This document shows, one piece after another, positions 45,491-56,710 of a stretch of 64,000 bases of DNA. Numbering within the stretch: position 1 is the first letter of the stretch; each line of letters begins with the position of its first letter. Source of the stretch: Magnetococcales bacterium (GTDB taxonomy: Bacteria > Pseudomonadota > Magnetococcia > Magnetococcales > UBA8363). Under the pieces are notes generated by a model. It worked only from the letters and a program-made list of their open reading frames with translations, had not been told where the DNA came from and did not search any database. A program made the translations under genes and the position numbers. The DNA is taken from contig JADFYU010000010.1 in assembly GCA_015232865.1 (NCBI GenBank), positions 1-64,000 on the forward strand, in the 5' to 3' direction.

Positions 45491-45907
45491 CTACCGGACC
45501 AATTTCTTGCGCTGGACCTCCACACAAGCCGCCGCAAAATCCCGGCGCTTTTCCCAATAGGCTCGCTCAAAACTGACAGGGCTCAACGAAGCCAACTCTT
45601 TCTCGGCCTCGGCAATATCACCATGGCAGACTGACGGATCGATGTCACTCTGGGCGACGGCCTGTTCCACCAAAATGGTCACCCGATCGGCCAAAACCTC
45701 TGCGTAACCGGCGCTGACCGCATAACGCTCTGGATTATCACCCCAACCAACGGAAAGCTCTCCAGCCTTGAGCAACGAGACAAGAGGCGCATGACCAGCA
45801 AAAACACCAAAACAGCCTTCCGCTCCCGGTGCGATCAAAAAAGTCGCCTCCTGATCCAGCAGCAGCTTCTCCGGTGTGATGACCTTGAGTTGATAAATTG
45901 CTGACAT
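45491..45907 (-). CDS. atpC: F1 ATP synthase epsilon subunit
   Basis: The epsilon subunit links the rotor to F1 and can inhibit ATP hydrolysis. The 138 residues have the N-terminal beta-sandwich ('LKVITPEKLLLDQEATFLIAPGAEGCFGVFAGHAPLVSLLKAGEL') and a C-terminal helical hairpin that is longer than minimal. It is the last gene of the atp operon. The start ATG is 12 bases after the atpD stop. Confidence 0.95.
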   Translation of the reverse strand: MSAIYQLKVITPEKLLLDQEATFLIAPGAEGCFGVFAGHAPLVSLLKAGELSVGWGDNPERYAVSAGYAEVLADRVTILVEQAVAQSDIDPSVCHGDIAEAEKELASLSPVSFERAYWEKRRDFAAACVEVQRKKLVR

Positions 45908-45919
45908 AACCTCTCCCGT

Positions 45920-47374
<1,455 letters not shown>

Positions 47375-47446
47375 TTAAATTCAGGGCAACCCACAACAAC
47401 CGAAACTGCGACTCAGTTTTTCTGAACGCCCATCTACTTCGTTTGT

Positions 47447-47497
47447 AAAAAAGGGGCTGACAAGCCCGGTATCCATCAACCTGAACACCCCTTTTCG
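47447..47497 (-). terminator. Terminator-like hairpin between atpG and atpD
   Basis: On the minus strand GGGCT-tgtc-AGCCC is followed by CTTTTTT. An outer pairing AAAAGGGG / CCCCTTTT can enclose it. It lies inside the atp operon, in the 259-base gap between atpG and atpD. It may attenuate read-through or separate two transcripts. Read on the plus strand it has no T-run. Confidence 0.5.
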
Positions 47498-47597
47498 GAC
47501 CATTCAAATCCGCACAATCACCGGACAATCAAACAACCGATAAAGCGAAAAAAAACTCTCGTTATACGGACCCTTTTACCACTCAAAGTTGAAAAAA

Positions 47598-48485
47598 CTA
47601 GCCTTTGAGAGATTCGGAGCCACTGATGATTTCCATCAACTCCGTCGTAATAACAGCCTGTCTGGTTCGGTTGTAGGTGGTATTCAGCTTGCGCAGCATC
47701 TCACCGGCATTGCGAACCGCATTATCCATGGCCGTCATTCGAGCACCATGCTCGGAGGCGTCTGATTCGACCAACGCCTGAAAAATTTGAACCGAAACAT
47801 TTTGCGGAAGCAGCATCTTGAGCACTTCATCCTCTTCCGGTTCGTAAACCGCAGAACCGGTACCCGCCTCTTCGTCTTTGCCCGTTTTGATTTCTTCGAT
47901 CGGCATCGGCACAATCTGACGCCATCTCAACTCTTGAGAGATAGCCGATTTAAACTCGTTGTAGACGATCAGGCCGATATCAAAATCGCCCTCTTCAAAG
48001 TCGACCAATAGCTTGGAGGAGACCTCACGTACCGATTTTTCGAAGTTGAGATCCTTGGCAACACCGACCTCAACCCGAGCAATCAGATGACCAAACTGAC
48101 GCTTGAGGACATCATTCCCCTTGCTGCCGACGCAGACCAGAGAAACTTCCAACCCCTCGTTTTGTAATTCAGCCACCTTGGTACGGACCGAACGGATCAC
48201 GCTGCTGTTGAAACTGCCACACAAACCGCGATCAGCCGTAAAGACAACCAACCGAACCTTTTTTCCTCTGGGTTCTGCCAACAACGGTGGCGCACTTTGT
48301 GGATCAGCCATGCTGGCGATGGATTGAATCATTCGGCCCATGCCCTGACTGTAGGGACGGGTCTCTTGAGCCCGCTCCTGAGAACGACGCAACTTGGCCG
48401 CCGCCACCATTTTCATGGCTTTGGTGATCTGCTGCGTATTTCCGACCGATCGAATCCGGTTTCGGAGGCTTTTCAGATTCGGCAT
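47598..48485 (-). CDS. atpG: F1 ATP synthase gamma subunit
   Basis: This is the central shaft of F1. The 295 residues start MPNLKSLRNRIRSVGNTQQI and have 'KAMKMVAAAKLRRSQERA', the 'FTADRGLCGSFNSSVIR' loop and the C-terminal 'MTAMDNAVRNAGEMLRKLNTTYNRTRQAVITTELMEII' helix, all diagnostic. It follows atpA by 14 bases. An insert with 'EIKTGKDEEAGTGSAVYEPEEDE' at about 195-215 is acidic, as in several alphaproteobacteria. Confidence 0.97.
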   Translation of the reverse strand: MPNLKSLRNRIRSVGNTQQITKAMKMVAAAKLRRSQERAQETRPYSQGMGRMIQSIASMADPQSAPPLLAEPRGKKVRLVVFTADRGLCGSFNSSVIRSVRTKVAELQNEGLEVSLVCVGSKGNDVLKRQFGHLIARVEVGVAKDLNFEKSVREVSSKLLVDFEEGDFDIGLIVYNEFKSAISQELRWRQIVPMPIEEIKTGKDEEAGTGSAVYEPEEDEVLKMLLPQNVSVQIFQALVESDASEHGARMTAMDNAVRNAGEMLRKLNTTYNRTRQAVITTELMEIISGSESLKG

Positions 48486-48499
48486 ACCTAACCCCTCCG

Positions 48500-50029
48500 C
48501 TATTCCGCCGTCAGATACTTGGCGACAATGGCTGTAAGAACCTTTTTAAGCTTCCCTTCCGTCTCCTCGGTCAACTTCTTCTCTTTGAAGATCGTGCCCA
48601 GAAGATCCTGATGTTTGGTGCGCATCTCACTCAAAATATTCTGCTCCATGGCAGAAATCTGATTGACGGGAACCTGATCCAGCATACCACGGGTTCCAGC
48701 GAAGAGAACCGTCGCCTGCTCTTCCATGGAGAGCGGCTTATACTGAGGTTGCTTCAGCAACTCCATCAGACGCTCACCCCGGTGCAGCAATCTCTGGGTG
48801 GTCTCGTCCAAATCGGAGCCAAACTGGGCAAACGCAGCCATTTCACGATACTGGGCCAGATCCAGACGCAGGGTGCCGGCAACCTGTTTGGTCGCTTTAA
48901 CCTGAGCCGATCCACCAACGCGGGAGACGGAAAGTCCAACGGAAATAGCCGGGCGCATACCGGAATAAAACAGTTCGGACTCCAAGAAGATCTGTCCATC
49001 GGTGATGGAGATGACGTTGGTCGGAATATAGGCCGAAACGTCTCCACCCTGGGTTTCGATGATGGGCAGAGCGGTCAGAGAACCACCACCCATGGCGTCA
49101 CTGAGTTTCGCTGCCCGTTCGAGCAGGCGGGAATGGAGATAGAACACATCGCCCGGATAGGCCTCACGTCCAGGAGGACGACGGAGAATCAGAGACATCT
49201 GACGATAGGCCACCGCCTGTTTGGAAAGATCGTCGTAAATGATCAAGGCGTGCATGCCGTTATCTCGGAAATACTCACCCATGGCACAGCCGGTATAGGG
49301 GGCCAGAAATTGCAAAGGTGCCGGATCGGAAGCCGTCGCCGCCACCACCGTCGTGTAGGCCATGGCTCCCGCATCGGTCAGAACCTTGACCACCTGAGCC
49401 ACCGTTGAACGTTTTTGGCCGATCGCCACATAAACGCAATGGACCGGCGCATCGGTTTCGAAGGTGCGCTTTTGGTTGAGAATGGTGTCAATCGCTACAG
49501 CCGATTTTCCGGTTTGACGATCTCCGATGATCAACTCACGCTGACCTCGACCGATCGGAACCAGGGCATCCAGCGCCTTCAGTCCGGTGTAAAGCGGCTC
49601 GGATACGGACTTCCGGGGAATGATTCCCGGTGCCACGACATCAACCTTGCCCCGCAGATCCGAGTCAATCGGTCCCTTACCGTCAATGGGGTTTCCCAAC
49701 CCATCGACAACGCGACCCAACAGACCCTTTCCGATGGGAACATCAACGATACGACCCGTCCGTTTTACGGTCGTGCCCTCTTTGATGCCTCTGTCACTGC
49801 CAAAAACAACGACACCGACATTATCCTCTTCCAGGTTGAGCGCCATACCCTGGGTGCCGTCGGCAAATTCGACTGACTCCCCGGCCATGACCTTATCCAG
49901 ACCGTGAACACGGGCAACACCATCGCCGATAGTGATAACCTGCCCGACTTCGGAGACCTCGGCCTCTTTACCGTAGTCTGCGATCTCTTTTTTGATGATT
50001 TTGCTGATTTCGGCGACGCTGATTTGCAT
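48500..50029 (-). CDS. atpA: F1 ATP synthase alpha subunit
   Basis: This is the non-catalytic nucleotide-binding subunit of F1. The 509 residues contain the P-loop GDRQTGKSA, '[18 protein letters not shown]', the arginine-finger region '[17 protein letters not shown]' and the C-terminal '[18 protein letters not shown]'-type beta-barrel at the start. It is adjacent to atpH (6 bases) and atpG. Confidence 0.98.
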   Translation of the reverse strand: MQISVAEISKIIKKEIADYGKEAEVSEVGQVITIGDGVARVHGLDKVMAGESVEFADGTQGMALNLEEDNVGVVVFGSDRGIKEGTTVKRTGRIVDVPIGKGLLGRVVDGLGNPIDGKGPIDSDLRGKVDVVAPGIIPRKSVSEPLYTGLKALDALVPIGRGQRELIIGDRQTGKSAVAIDTILNQKRTFETDAPVHCVYVAIGQKRSTVAQVVKVLTDAGAMAYTTVVAATASDPAPLQFLAPYTGCAMGEYFRDNGMHALIIYDDLSKQAVAYRQMSLILRRPPGREAYPGDVFYLHSRLLERAAKLSDAMGGGSLTALPIIETQGGDVSAYIPTNVISITDGQIFLESELFYSGMRPAISVGLSVSRVGGSAQVKATKQVAGTLRLDLAQYREMAAFAQFGSDLDETTQRLLHRGERLMELLKQPQYKPLSMEEQATVLFAGTRGMLDQVPVNQISAMEQNILSEMRTKHQDLLGTIFKEKKLTEETEGKLKKVLTAIVAKYLTAE

Positions 50030-50035
50030 CGACTT

Positions 50036-50575
50036 CTACCCTCTCATCTGTGATTTCAAACGATTTAACTGACAGCGCACGGAATAGTCCATCATCACGC
50101 TACCAACCCTAACGACCATACCACCCAAAAGAGCCTCGTCTGTGGAGAGATCCAACTGAACATCTTTTCCCGTCATCTCCGACAAGGAGGCCTGTAATTT
50201 TTCTTCTTGTTTTTTCAACAGGGATCTGGCGGAGGAGATCTGGACGGTAATTCGACCGCTTCGCTCTGCCATCCCTTTATTGTACAAATCGACGATGTGA
50301 TGGATCAGGCTGATCCGACGCTTATCGACCAACAGGCGGAGAAACTTACCGACCACCTTGGTCCCCTTGTTCTGTTCGAAGAACAGATCCAGGATTCTGT
50401 GTTGATCGGCCCGGTCGGCAACTGGGCTGGTCAACAGCGCATCCAGGCCTGGTGTCATATCGATCAACTCGACAAAACGGCCAAGATCCCCGCCGACCTT
50501 TTCCAGTTCTCCGGCCTCATCGGCCAACTCTGCCAAGGCAGAAGCGTATCGTTTTGCTAAGGTACTGTCGTGCAC
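50036..50575 (-). CDS. atpH: F1 ATP synthase delta subunit
   Basis: The delta subunit joins F1 to the peripheral stalk. The start is taken at GTG 50575 because GAAGGG lies nine bases upstream; a TTG six bases earlier is the alternative. The 179 residues have the N-terminal helical bundle ('LAKRYASALAELADEAGELEKV', 'LRLLVDKRRISLIHHIVDLY') and a C-terminal 'LDLSTDEALLGGMVVRVGSVMMDYSVRCQLNRLK', the family signature. It is the first gene of the operon; Fo genes are not nearby. Confidence 0.94.
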   Translation of the reverse strand: MHDSTLAKRYASALAELADEAGELEKVGGDLGRFVELIDMTPGLDALLTSPVADRADQHRILDLFFEQNKGTKVVGKFLRLLVDKRRISLIHHIVDLYNKGMAERSGRITVQISSARSLLKKQEEKLQASLSEMTGKDVQLDLSTDEALLGGMVVRVGSVMMDYSVRCQLNRLKSQMRG

Positions 50576-50673
50576 GACCAATAACCCTTCACCAATTTGT
50601 CAATCAAAATCGCCTGAAAATGAAGACGATATATAAGCCATACCTAATATGTCCTACCCATCGAACCGAAAAA

Positions 50674-50702
50674 TTACTACCATACTTCACTGACCATTTC
50701 AA
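50674..50702 (-). promoter_or_regulatory. Possible sigma-70 promoter of the atp operon
   Basis: On the minus strand TTGAAA (50702-50697) and TAGTAA (50679-50674) are separated by 17 bases, about 100 bases before atpH. The -10 is a weak match. It is the best candidate I see in the divergent region between atpH and fxsA. Confidence 0.3.
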
Positions 50703-50834
50703 CTTTCCATATGGTGCCATACAAAATTTTTTAGTTTGAGACAACTGATTACAGATTCCGAACCGACCATTCCGTTAAGATGAAAATGGTCGCGTTTTTA
50801 AATAAACACATTGAAATTCAGGGTGAATCCGTCC

Positions 50835-51326
50835 ATGTTCCGACTTCTTCTTTTTCTGTTTATCGCCATCCCCATTCTGGAAATTTATATTCTCATCCAG
50901 GTTGGGGAAAAAATTGGATTGCTCTCCACCCTCCTGACGATCATCTGTACGGCATTGGTCGGAGCCTCCCTGGTACGGCATGAAGGCATTAAAACCCTCT
51001 ACAATCTCCAGGAGAAGTTAAACCGACAGGAGATGCCCGGCCAGGAGTTGGCCGACGGTGCCCTGTTGTTATTGGCCGGGGTGCTCCTCGTCACCCCGGG
51101 TTTTTTTACCGATGGCGTCGGCTTTTTTCTGGCCTTCCCCTGGAGCCGCGCCCTACTGCGCAACGGGATTGTCGGGCTCATCGGTCAAAATGTTCACGGT
51201 GGCCGTTTTACACATCACGGTCACCCGAATACAGGTGATAACCAGACGATTGACGGTGAGTTTCACCGCCATTCCGACGATCCTCCGCCTGAAAAAGCCC
51301 CTGATCCATCAAAACCCCTCGAATGA
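50835..51326 (+). CDS. fxsA: FxsA-family inner membrane protein
   Basis: FxsA is a small polytopic membrane protein; overproduction in E. coli suppresses exclusion of phage T7 by the F plasmid. The 163 residues from ATG 50835 have four hydrophobic segments with 'IAIPILEIYILIQVGEKIGLLSTLLTI' and 'LLLLAGVLLVTPGFFTDGVGFFLAFP', typical of the family, and a His/Pro/Asp-rich tail. Its last 119 bases overlap the 3' end of the convergent tsaC gene. An upstream TTG (50811) would add eight residues but lacks a ribosome binding site. Confidence 0.9.
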   Translation: MFRLLLFLFIAIPILEIYILIQVGEKIGLLSTLLTIICTALVGASLVRHEGIKTLYNLQEKLNRQEMPGQELADGALLLLAGVLLVTPGFFTDGVGFFLAFPWSRALLRNGIVGLIGQNVHGGRFTHHGHPNTGDNQTIDGEFHRHSDDPPPEKAPDPSKPLE

Positions 51327-51924
51327 CCGCCAGAGCAATTTCACCGGAACGCAACAACTGCATTCGCCCCCTGTCCGGGTCCATGATGACCACGGTGGAG
51401 GGTTGTGCCGACGCCGAACAACAACCGGCGATCACAACCCCAACCTGAGCACCAAAAGCGGCCAGGACCGCTTGATGATCGTTCAAAACCGGTTGACCGC
51501 TGAAATTGGCACTGGTCGAAACCAAAGGCGCTCCCCAGACCGCCAACAGATCGGCGACCAACGGCGACGGAGAGTGGCGAACGGCAATGAAATCACCACC
51601 TCCGGTCAATGGTGCTGGAAGTCCCGGCCTGGCTGGAAGAACCAGGGTCAAGGGACCGGGCCAGAACCGATCCATGAGGGCCTGCACTCCGGGGTCGATC
51701 AGGGTCCGGGGTTGTAAAAATTCGTTCAAAACAGAACGATCCGGGATGAGCAGAATCAACCCCTTGTTCGGCTGACGACCTTTGAGTGCCAACAGCCGGT
51801 CCAAGGCGTGTCGATTGGTCGGGTCCGCCGCCAAACCGAACACCGTTTCGGTCGGGTGGGCAATCACCCCGCCCGCTGTCAGCACCGCAACCGCTTGCCG
51901 GATCTGTTCCCGCATCCCCGTCAA
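51208..51924 (-). CDS. tsaC: Threonylcarbamoyl-AMP synthase TsaC (Sua5/YrdC)
   Basis: TsaC makes threonylcarbamoyl-AMP for the t6A37 modification of tRNAs. The 238 residues have the YrdC fold: 'GGVIAHPTETVFGLAADPTNRHALDRLLALKGRQPNKGLILLI', 'FWPGPLTLVLPA', 'FIAVRHSPSPLVADLLAVWGAPLVSTSANFSGQP'. The start is TTG 51924 or ATG 51915. The length is YrdC-like, without the Sua5 C-terminal domain; the last 35 residues look unconserved and overlap fxsA on the opposite strand. Confidence 0.92.
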   Translation of the reverse strand: MTGMREQIRQAVAVLTAGGVIAHPTETVFGLAADPTNRHALDRLLALKGRQPNKGLILLIPDRSVLNEFLQPRTLIDPGVQALMDRFWPGPLTLVLPARPGLPAPLTGGGDFIAVRHSPSPLVADLLAVWGAPLVSTSANFSGQPVLNDHQAVLAAFGAQVGVVIAGCCSASAQPSTVVIMDPDRGRMQLLRSGEIALAVIRGVLMDQGLFQAEDRRNGGETHRQSSGYHLYSGDRDV

Positions 51925-51929
51925 ACCAA

Positions 51930-52760
51930 CTATCCCAATCCGGCTGATCTGTCATGCAATTTTTTTTGCAAAGCTTTGGTCTGCTCCGCCTTGCGCACAT
52001 CGGTCTCCTTGGCTTTAATCTCGGCGATATAGAGATCCAGCATATGTCCGTCAAAGATGTTGAGAATATCACACCCATAATAGATATACTGCTGACCGCT
52101 GCTACTGGTTTTCCGATATTGCGCTTTGGAACGAATCTTGACGATGGCGTGTATCTGCCCGAAGTGTTGGAGTCGGGTATCCATGGTCAACTTGAGTTGA
52201 TCCTCTATTGCCAGGATCTGGCCACTGCTCTCAGGGGCTGCAAAACAGAGCCCCTCCCGGTGCAGATCAAAGAGAACCCCCTTTAAAAACTGATCCCCAT
52301 CACGGGTTTTCTTCCGAACGGTAACCAGACAGGTCATATCCGAGGGAACCCGATGACGAACCAATTTACGACGACCGATCACCTGAAAAATTTTTGGCAG
52401 GCTCAATTTGAAGGCCATATGGCCGGCGATCTCCTTCACGCCGGCAAAGCGCAGCCGACGCGCCTCCAGATTGAAGCGTCCATGTTCGTAGCTGAGCAAA
52501 ACCTGACCGCTGTGTTTGAGCCGTTCGTTCTCCTCTTCTGAGCCGAAGGAAGCGATATAGAGGTGGGTACACTCGTCCGACGCCCAATCAACCCCGGCGT
52601 CATTGATAAAATAGGAGCTACAAATCGGCTCTTTTCCATCGGGAAGAACTTTGATTCGTCGCCCACGAATAACGGCGTCATACGATAACAACCGAATGAC
52701 ATTTTCCTCGATGAAAAGGTTTTCCAAGCCCAGCAGGGCCTCAATCGGGTCTTCCGACAT
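51930..52760 (-). CDS. PilZ-like domain protein (YcgR-type), divergent
   Basis: This 276-residue protein resembles the YcgR flagellar-brake family: an N-terminal beta domain (to about 125) followed by a C-terminal PilZ-like domain. The c-di-GMP motif RxxxR is present as RKLVR (131-135), but the second motif D/NxSxxG reads DLHREG (165-170), with His for Ser, so binding may be weak. The C-terminus is a charged helix. It lies just upstream of tsaC on the same strand (six bases between). The call rests on fold-level pattern, not clear identity. Confidence 0.55.
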   Translation of the reverse strand: MSEDPIEALLGLENLFIEENVIRLLSYDAVIRGRRIKVLPDGKEPICSSYFINDAGVDWASDECTHLYIASFGSEEENERLKHSGQVLLSYEHGRFNLEARRLRFAGVKEIAGHMAFKLSLPKIFQVIGRRKLVRHRVPSDMTCLVTVRKKTRDGDQFLKGVLFDLHREGLCFAAPESSGQILAIEDQLKLTMDTRLQHFGQIHAIVKIRSKAQYRKTSSSGQQYIYYGCDILNIFDGHMLDLYIAEIKAKETDVRKAEQTKALQKKLHDRSAGLG

Positions 52761-52945
52761 CTACATTATTCCGCCACAAAATACTAAAATTGATACAAAG
52801 GATGAAGGTGCTTTGACACTCAGCGGATTTCATATCCTGATGATCATCAAACCGCGCGCCAAACCGGAATACCCAGGTGCGCAGACGGATTCGAACACAA
52901 TTTTGGCATCATCCGAAAGAGAACAACCGTGCCTGACAACACCTC

Positions 52946-53458
52946 CTACAACTGTTTGAGTCGAAGTTGGAGCGCTTGATCCTTTTTCTCCACAGCATTC
53001 ACCATTTCCTGCCGATAAATCTCCAGTTTTTCGGCCAGACCCGCATCGGATAGAGCCAGAATACGCAGAGCATAAAGACCGGCGTTTTTGGCGCCTGCCG
53101 GACCAATGGCCATACAGGCGACCGGAATGCCACCTGGCATTTGCACCGTCGAAAGCAGTGCGTCCATGCCCTTGAGATCGGTTGCCGACAGCGGAACACC
53201 GATTACCGGCAGCGGTGTGATGGAGGAGACTACCCCGGCCAGATGAGCGGCGGCTCCAGCCCCGACAATCAACACCTTCACCCCCCGTTTGGCAGCGGAT
53301 TGGGTATAATTGTGTGTCTTTTCCGGGGTGCGGTGGGCTGACGTGACCAACATTTCAAAGGGAACATCAAATGCCTTTAAAATTTTTCCCGCCTCCTGCA
53401 TCACCTCCCAATCAGAGTCGGAACCCATCAAAATTCCAATAACCGGTTGTCTGTTCAT
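52946..53458 (-). CDS. purE: N5-carboxyaminoimidazole ribonucleotide mutase PurE
   Basis: PurE rearranges N5-CAIR to CAIR in purine synthesis. From ATG 53458 the 170 residues contain the class I PurE motifs '[16 protein letters not shown]', '[13 protein letters not shown]' (the active-site His), '[26 protein letters not shown]' and '[16 protein letters not shown]'. Its ATG overlaps the purD stop (ATGA), so the two genes are translationally coupled. An upstream in-frame extension is rejected because it lies in purD. Confidence 0.96.
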   Translation of the reverse strand: MNRQPVIGILMGSDSDWEVMQEAGKILKAFDVPFEMLVTSAHRTPEKTHNYTQSAAKRGVKVLIVGAGAAAHLAGVVSSITPLPVIGVPLSATDLKGMDALLSTVQMPGGIPVACMAIGPAGAKNAGLYALRILALSDAGLAEKLEIYRQEMVNAVEKKDQALQLRLKQL

Positions 53459-54741
53459 CTCTCCTCCCGCGCTACCGCCCGATAGCCGATATCCCGACGG
53501 CAATAAGCCTGTTTCCAATTGATTTGATCCACCGCCGCATAGGCCCGTTTTTGGGCGGCAACCACCCCATCGCCCAACGCTGTAACGCCGAGAACCCGAC
53601 CACCTGCGGTCACCACCTGATCACCGTCCCGACGGGTTCCGGCGTGAAAAACAGCCACATCTTCCATCTCTCCAGCGGCCTCAAGACCCAAGATGGGCGT
53701 GCCTTTTCCGTAGGGTCCGGGATACCCCCCGGCAGCCATCACCACACACAGAGCGGTCCGGGCATCCCATTCAATTTCCATTCCGGCCAGAGAGCCGGAC
53801 GCCGATGCCAACATGAGCGGCACGATATCGGATTTCATCCGCATCAGCAGCGGCTGGGTTTCCGGGTCGCCAAAGCGCGCATTGAACTCCAACACCTTCA
53901 TCTCACCCCGGTCCACCATCAAACCGGCATAGAGCACCCCCTGAAACGGACGCCCCTCCGCGGCCATGGCTTTTACGGTCGGCATCATCACCTGCTGAAT
54001 GACCTGATCATGGAGCTTTGGCGTCAAAATCGGAGCGGGAGAATAGGCCCCCATGCCCCCGGTATTGGGACCGGTATCCCCTTCTCCGACCGCTTTATGG
54101 TCCTGTGAACCGGCCAGTGGCAGAACGTTTTCGCCATCAACGAAGGCGATAAAGGAGAGTTCCTCCCCGGCCAGGAAATCTTCGATCACCACCTCGTCCC
54201 CAGCCGAACCAAACTCCCGTTCGACCATCAAGCGATTGACGGCCTCCTCGGCCTCGGCGAGGGACTGACAGACGATAGCCCCCTTGCCCGCAGCCAAACC
54301 GGAAGTCTTGACGACAATGGGCGCACCCTGGGCACGAACATAATCCAATGCCGGGCCAACTTCGGTAAAAACCTGATGTTTGGCGGTGGGAATATGATAT
54401 TTGGCAAACAATCCCTTCATGAAGGATTTGGAACCCTCGATGGCGGCCGCAGCCTTGGACGGACCGAACACATCCACCCCCACCTCTCGCAGCACGTCGG
54501 CCAGACCGGCGACCAAGGGCCCTTCCGGGCCAATCACCACGAGATCGATCCCGTTGTCCAAAACAAACTGTTTGATGCCAACCAGATCCTCGCCATCGAT
54601 ATCGATACACTCCGCCAACGCGGCAATTCCCGCATTTCCCGGCGCACAGTAGAGTTTCTCCAGCAGAGGGGACTGGCTGATTTTCCAGGCCAGGGCGTGT
54701 TCCCGACCGCCCCCTCCTACCAGTAGAATTTTTTTAGCCAT
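53455..54741 (-). CDS. purD: Phosphoribosylamine-glycine ligase PurD
   Basis: PurD (GAR synthetase) is an ATP-grasp ligase of purine synthesis. From ATG 54741 the 428 residues begin MAKKILLVGGGGREHALAWK and contain 'LVVIGPEGPLVAGLADVL', 'SKSFMKGLFAKYHIPTA', 'PIVVKTSGLAAGKGA' (ATP-grasp) and 'NARFGDPETQPLLMRM' (metal binding). The frame extends 17 codons upstream but the conserved start is at this ATG. It is divergent from the histidine kinase gene. Confidence 0.97.
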   Translation of the reverse strand: MAKKILLVGGGGREHALAWKISQSPLLEKLYCAPGNAGIAALAECIDIDGEDLVGIKQFVLDNGIDLVVIGPEGPLVAGLADVLREVGVDVFGPSKAAAAIEGSKSFMKGLFAKYHIPTAKHQVFTEVGPALDYVRAQGAPIVVKTSGLAAGKGAIVCQSLAEAEEAVNRLMVEREFGSAGDEVVIEDFLAGEELSFIAFVDGENVLPLAGSQDHKAVGEGDTGPNTGGMGAYSPAPILTPKLHDQVIQQVMMPTVKAMAAEGRPFQGVLYAGLMVDRGEMKVLEFNARFGDPETQPLLMRMKSDIVPLMLASASGSLAGMEIEWDARTALCVVMAAGGYPGPYGKGTPILGLEAAGEMEDVAVFHAGTRRDGDQVVTAGGRVLGVTALGDGVVAAQKRAYAAVDQINWKQAYCRRDIGYRAVAREER

Positions 54742-54850
54742 TTTTGAATAAAACTCCCAAATAATAAAAAACGTCGAACGACTGGACGACATTGGAGCGA
54801 AAAGATAAGCTGGTCCGACTCAAACCCTGCTCTTCATTCCGGTGAAAACC

Positions 54851-56632
54851 ATGACCGCTTCCACCACAGACCAGGCCAACCCGGACAACAGACGTAGAAT
54901 ACCCAATACCGTTATTTTTCTGGGTATTTTCCTGCCGTCGGTTCTGGTGACAAAAAATTATGATGTCTTTGAGATTTTCATCTCCTGGGTCAGGCAGCAG
55001 GATGTCTGGTTTTTAGATGAAGTCGTCTCCATGTTGATTCTGTGCATCCTGCCTTTCTTGACTTTTTTAACCTATCGCCTGATGCAGTTAAATACGGCCC
55101 TGCGCCAGAATGAGCGGACCATCCTGGGTCTGAGCCGCCAAAATGAGCTGATCCTGAATGCGGTCGGAGACGGTATCTTCGGTCTGGATTCGAGCGGGAA
55201 AGTCACCTTCATCAATCCCTCTGCTGAAAAAATGTTAGGGATAACCCACACTCTCGCCATGGAGAGACATTACCAGAAATTGATCTATCAGAAAACTAAA
55301 ACAACGCAGATTCCAAGCAAAAACCTGGATGCCATCACCGCGACTTTTCTGGATCAACAGAGTCATCACGCCGATGATGAACAGTTTTATCGAATGGACC
55401 AAACCGCCTTTCCGGTTGAATATGCCTGCACACCCATTTTTCAAAACAAGCAACTATCTGGAGTTGTGATCACTTTCCGGGATATTTCCGAGCGCAAACG
55501 AACCGAAGCAAAAATGGCCCGTCTGGCCGAAGTGGTCAGACAAACGGCTGACATGACCATCATTACCGACAACCGTGGAATCATCGAATATGTCAATCCG
55601 GCCTTCGAAAGAATTTCTCTTTTCAGCCAGAAAGATGTTCTGAATCGACCATCCTCTCTCCTGAAAAGCGACCAACAAGACCCATTATTCTACTCCAAGA
55701 TGGCACGGACTCTCAATCGCGGCAAAATTTGGAAAGATCGTTTCATCAGCCGCAAGAAGGATGGCAGCCTGTTTCATATCGATGTCATCATCTCTCCCAT
55801 TCGGGATCGACGGGGAGAGATCATCCATTTTGTCGCCATGGCTCGGGATGTCACCCATGAAGTGGAGCTGGGACGGCAACTGCGCCGCTCGCAAAGATTG
55901 GAGGCGGTCGGCACCTTGGCCGGTGGAATCTCTCACGATTTCAACAATATTTTAACCGCCATTCTCTCTTATACCGATCTGGCCATGGATGACCTGCCGG
56001 AACAGAGCCTGGCCTATCAAAATCTGCAAGAGGTGATGGTGGCCGCCACCCGTGCCCGAGATCTGATCAAACAGTTATTGACCTTCAGTCGTCGGGGTGA
56101 ACGGGTGCCGGTGCCGCTCTTCCTGAGCGAAGCCATTCAGGAGACCGTCAAACTGCTCAAGGCTCTTCTGCCCTCCAACATCACCTTTAATCTTCAACTG
56201 AGCTCGGACGAATTCCAGGTCATGGCCGATCCGACCCGCATTCATCAAGTCATCATGAACCTGTGCACCAATGCGGCACAGGCCATGTGGGATCGCGAAG
56301 GTCAACTGGACATTCTTTTGGAAAAGGCCCGCATCGACAAGAATATTGCCACAAAGACCATCGCACTGGCCACCATCCAGGAGGGGGATTATATGCTGTT
56401 GACCATCCGGGACAACGGTTGTGGAATTCAGGAAGCGGATCTGGACCGAATCTTTGAACCCTTTTTTTCGACCAAAGGGGTCGGCAAAGGGTCCGGCCTG
56501 GGACTATCGGTGGTGCTGGGCATCATTCAAAACCACCAGGGCATCATCCACGTGCAAAGCAAACCCGGCATTGGTTCCACTTTTCAAGTTTATCTTCCCG
56601 GTTTGGAAATCCAAAAAAGAGTGTTATCCTGA
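54851..56632 (+). CDS. Membrane PAS-PAS sensor histidine kinase
   Basis: This sensor kinase of about 593 residues has two transmembrane segments near the N-terminus (about 20-35 and 60-78), two PAS domains (about 95-215 and 225-340, each followed by a 'ITFRDISERKR'/'VAMARDVTHEVELG' PAC-type end), a histidine kinase H-box 'GGISHDFNNILTAIL' (phospho-His near 362) and a HATPase domain with N-box 'VIMNLCTNAAQAM', 'DNGCGI' and 'GKGSGLGLSVVLGI'. The HDFNNIL form is the HisKA type seen with CheY-like partners. The GTG three codons upstream is an alternative start. The response regulator follows 78 bases later. Confidence 0.92.
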   Translation: MTASTTDQANPDNRRRIPNTVIFLGIFLPSVLVTKNYDVFEIFISWVRQQDVWFLDEVVSMLILCILPFLTFLTYRLMQLNTALRQNERTILGLSRQNELILNAVGDGIFGLDSSGKVTFINPSAEKMLGITHTLAMERHYQKLIYQKTKTTQIPSKNLDAITATFLDQQSHHADDEQFYRMDQTAFPVEYACTPIFQNKQLSGVVITFRDISERKRTEAKMARLAEVVRQTADMTIITDNRGIIEYVNPAFERISLFSQKDVLNRPSSLLKSDQQDPLFYSKMARTLNRGKIWKDRFISRKKDGSLFHIDVIISPIRDRRGEIIHFVAMARDVTHEVELGRQLRRSQRLEAVGTLAGGISHDFNNILTAILSYTDLAMDDLPEQSLAYQNLQEVMVAATRARDLIKQLLTFSRRGERVPVPLFLSEAIQETVKLLKALLPSNITFNLQLSSDEFQVMADPTRIHQVIMNLCTNAAQAMWDREGQLDILLEKARIDKNIATKTIALATIQEGDYMLLTIRDNGCGIQEADLDRIFEPFFSTKGVGKGSGLGLSVVLGIIQNHQGIIHVQSKPGIGSTFQVYLPGLEIQKRVLS

Positions 56633-56710
56633 CTGAGTGACGGCAACCGTTGTCGGCAAGAGGGTTGCCGAATCATCAGGAACAATCCCCACCAGGGACA
56701 GGAGAACATT

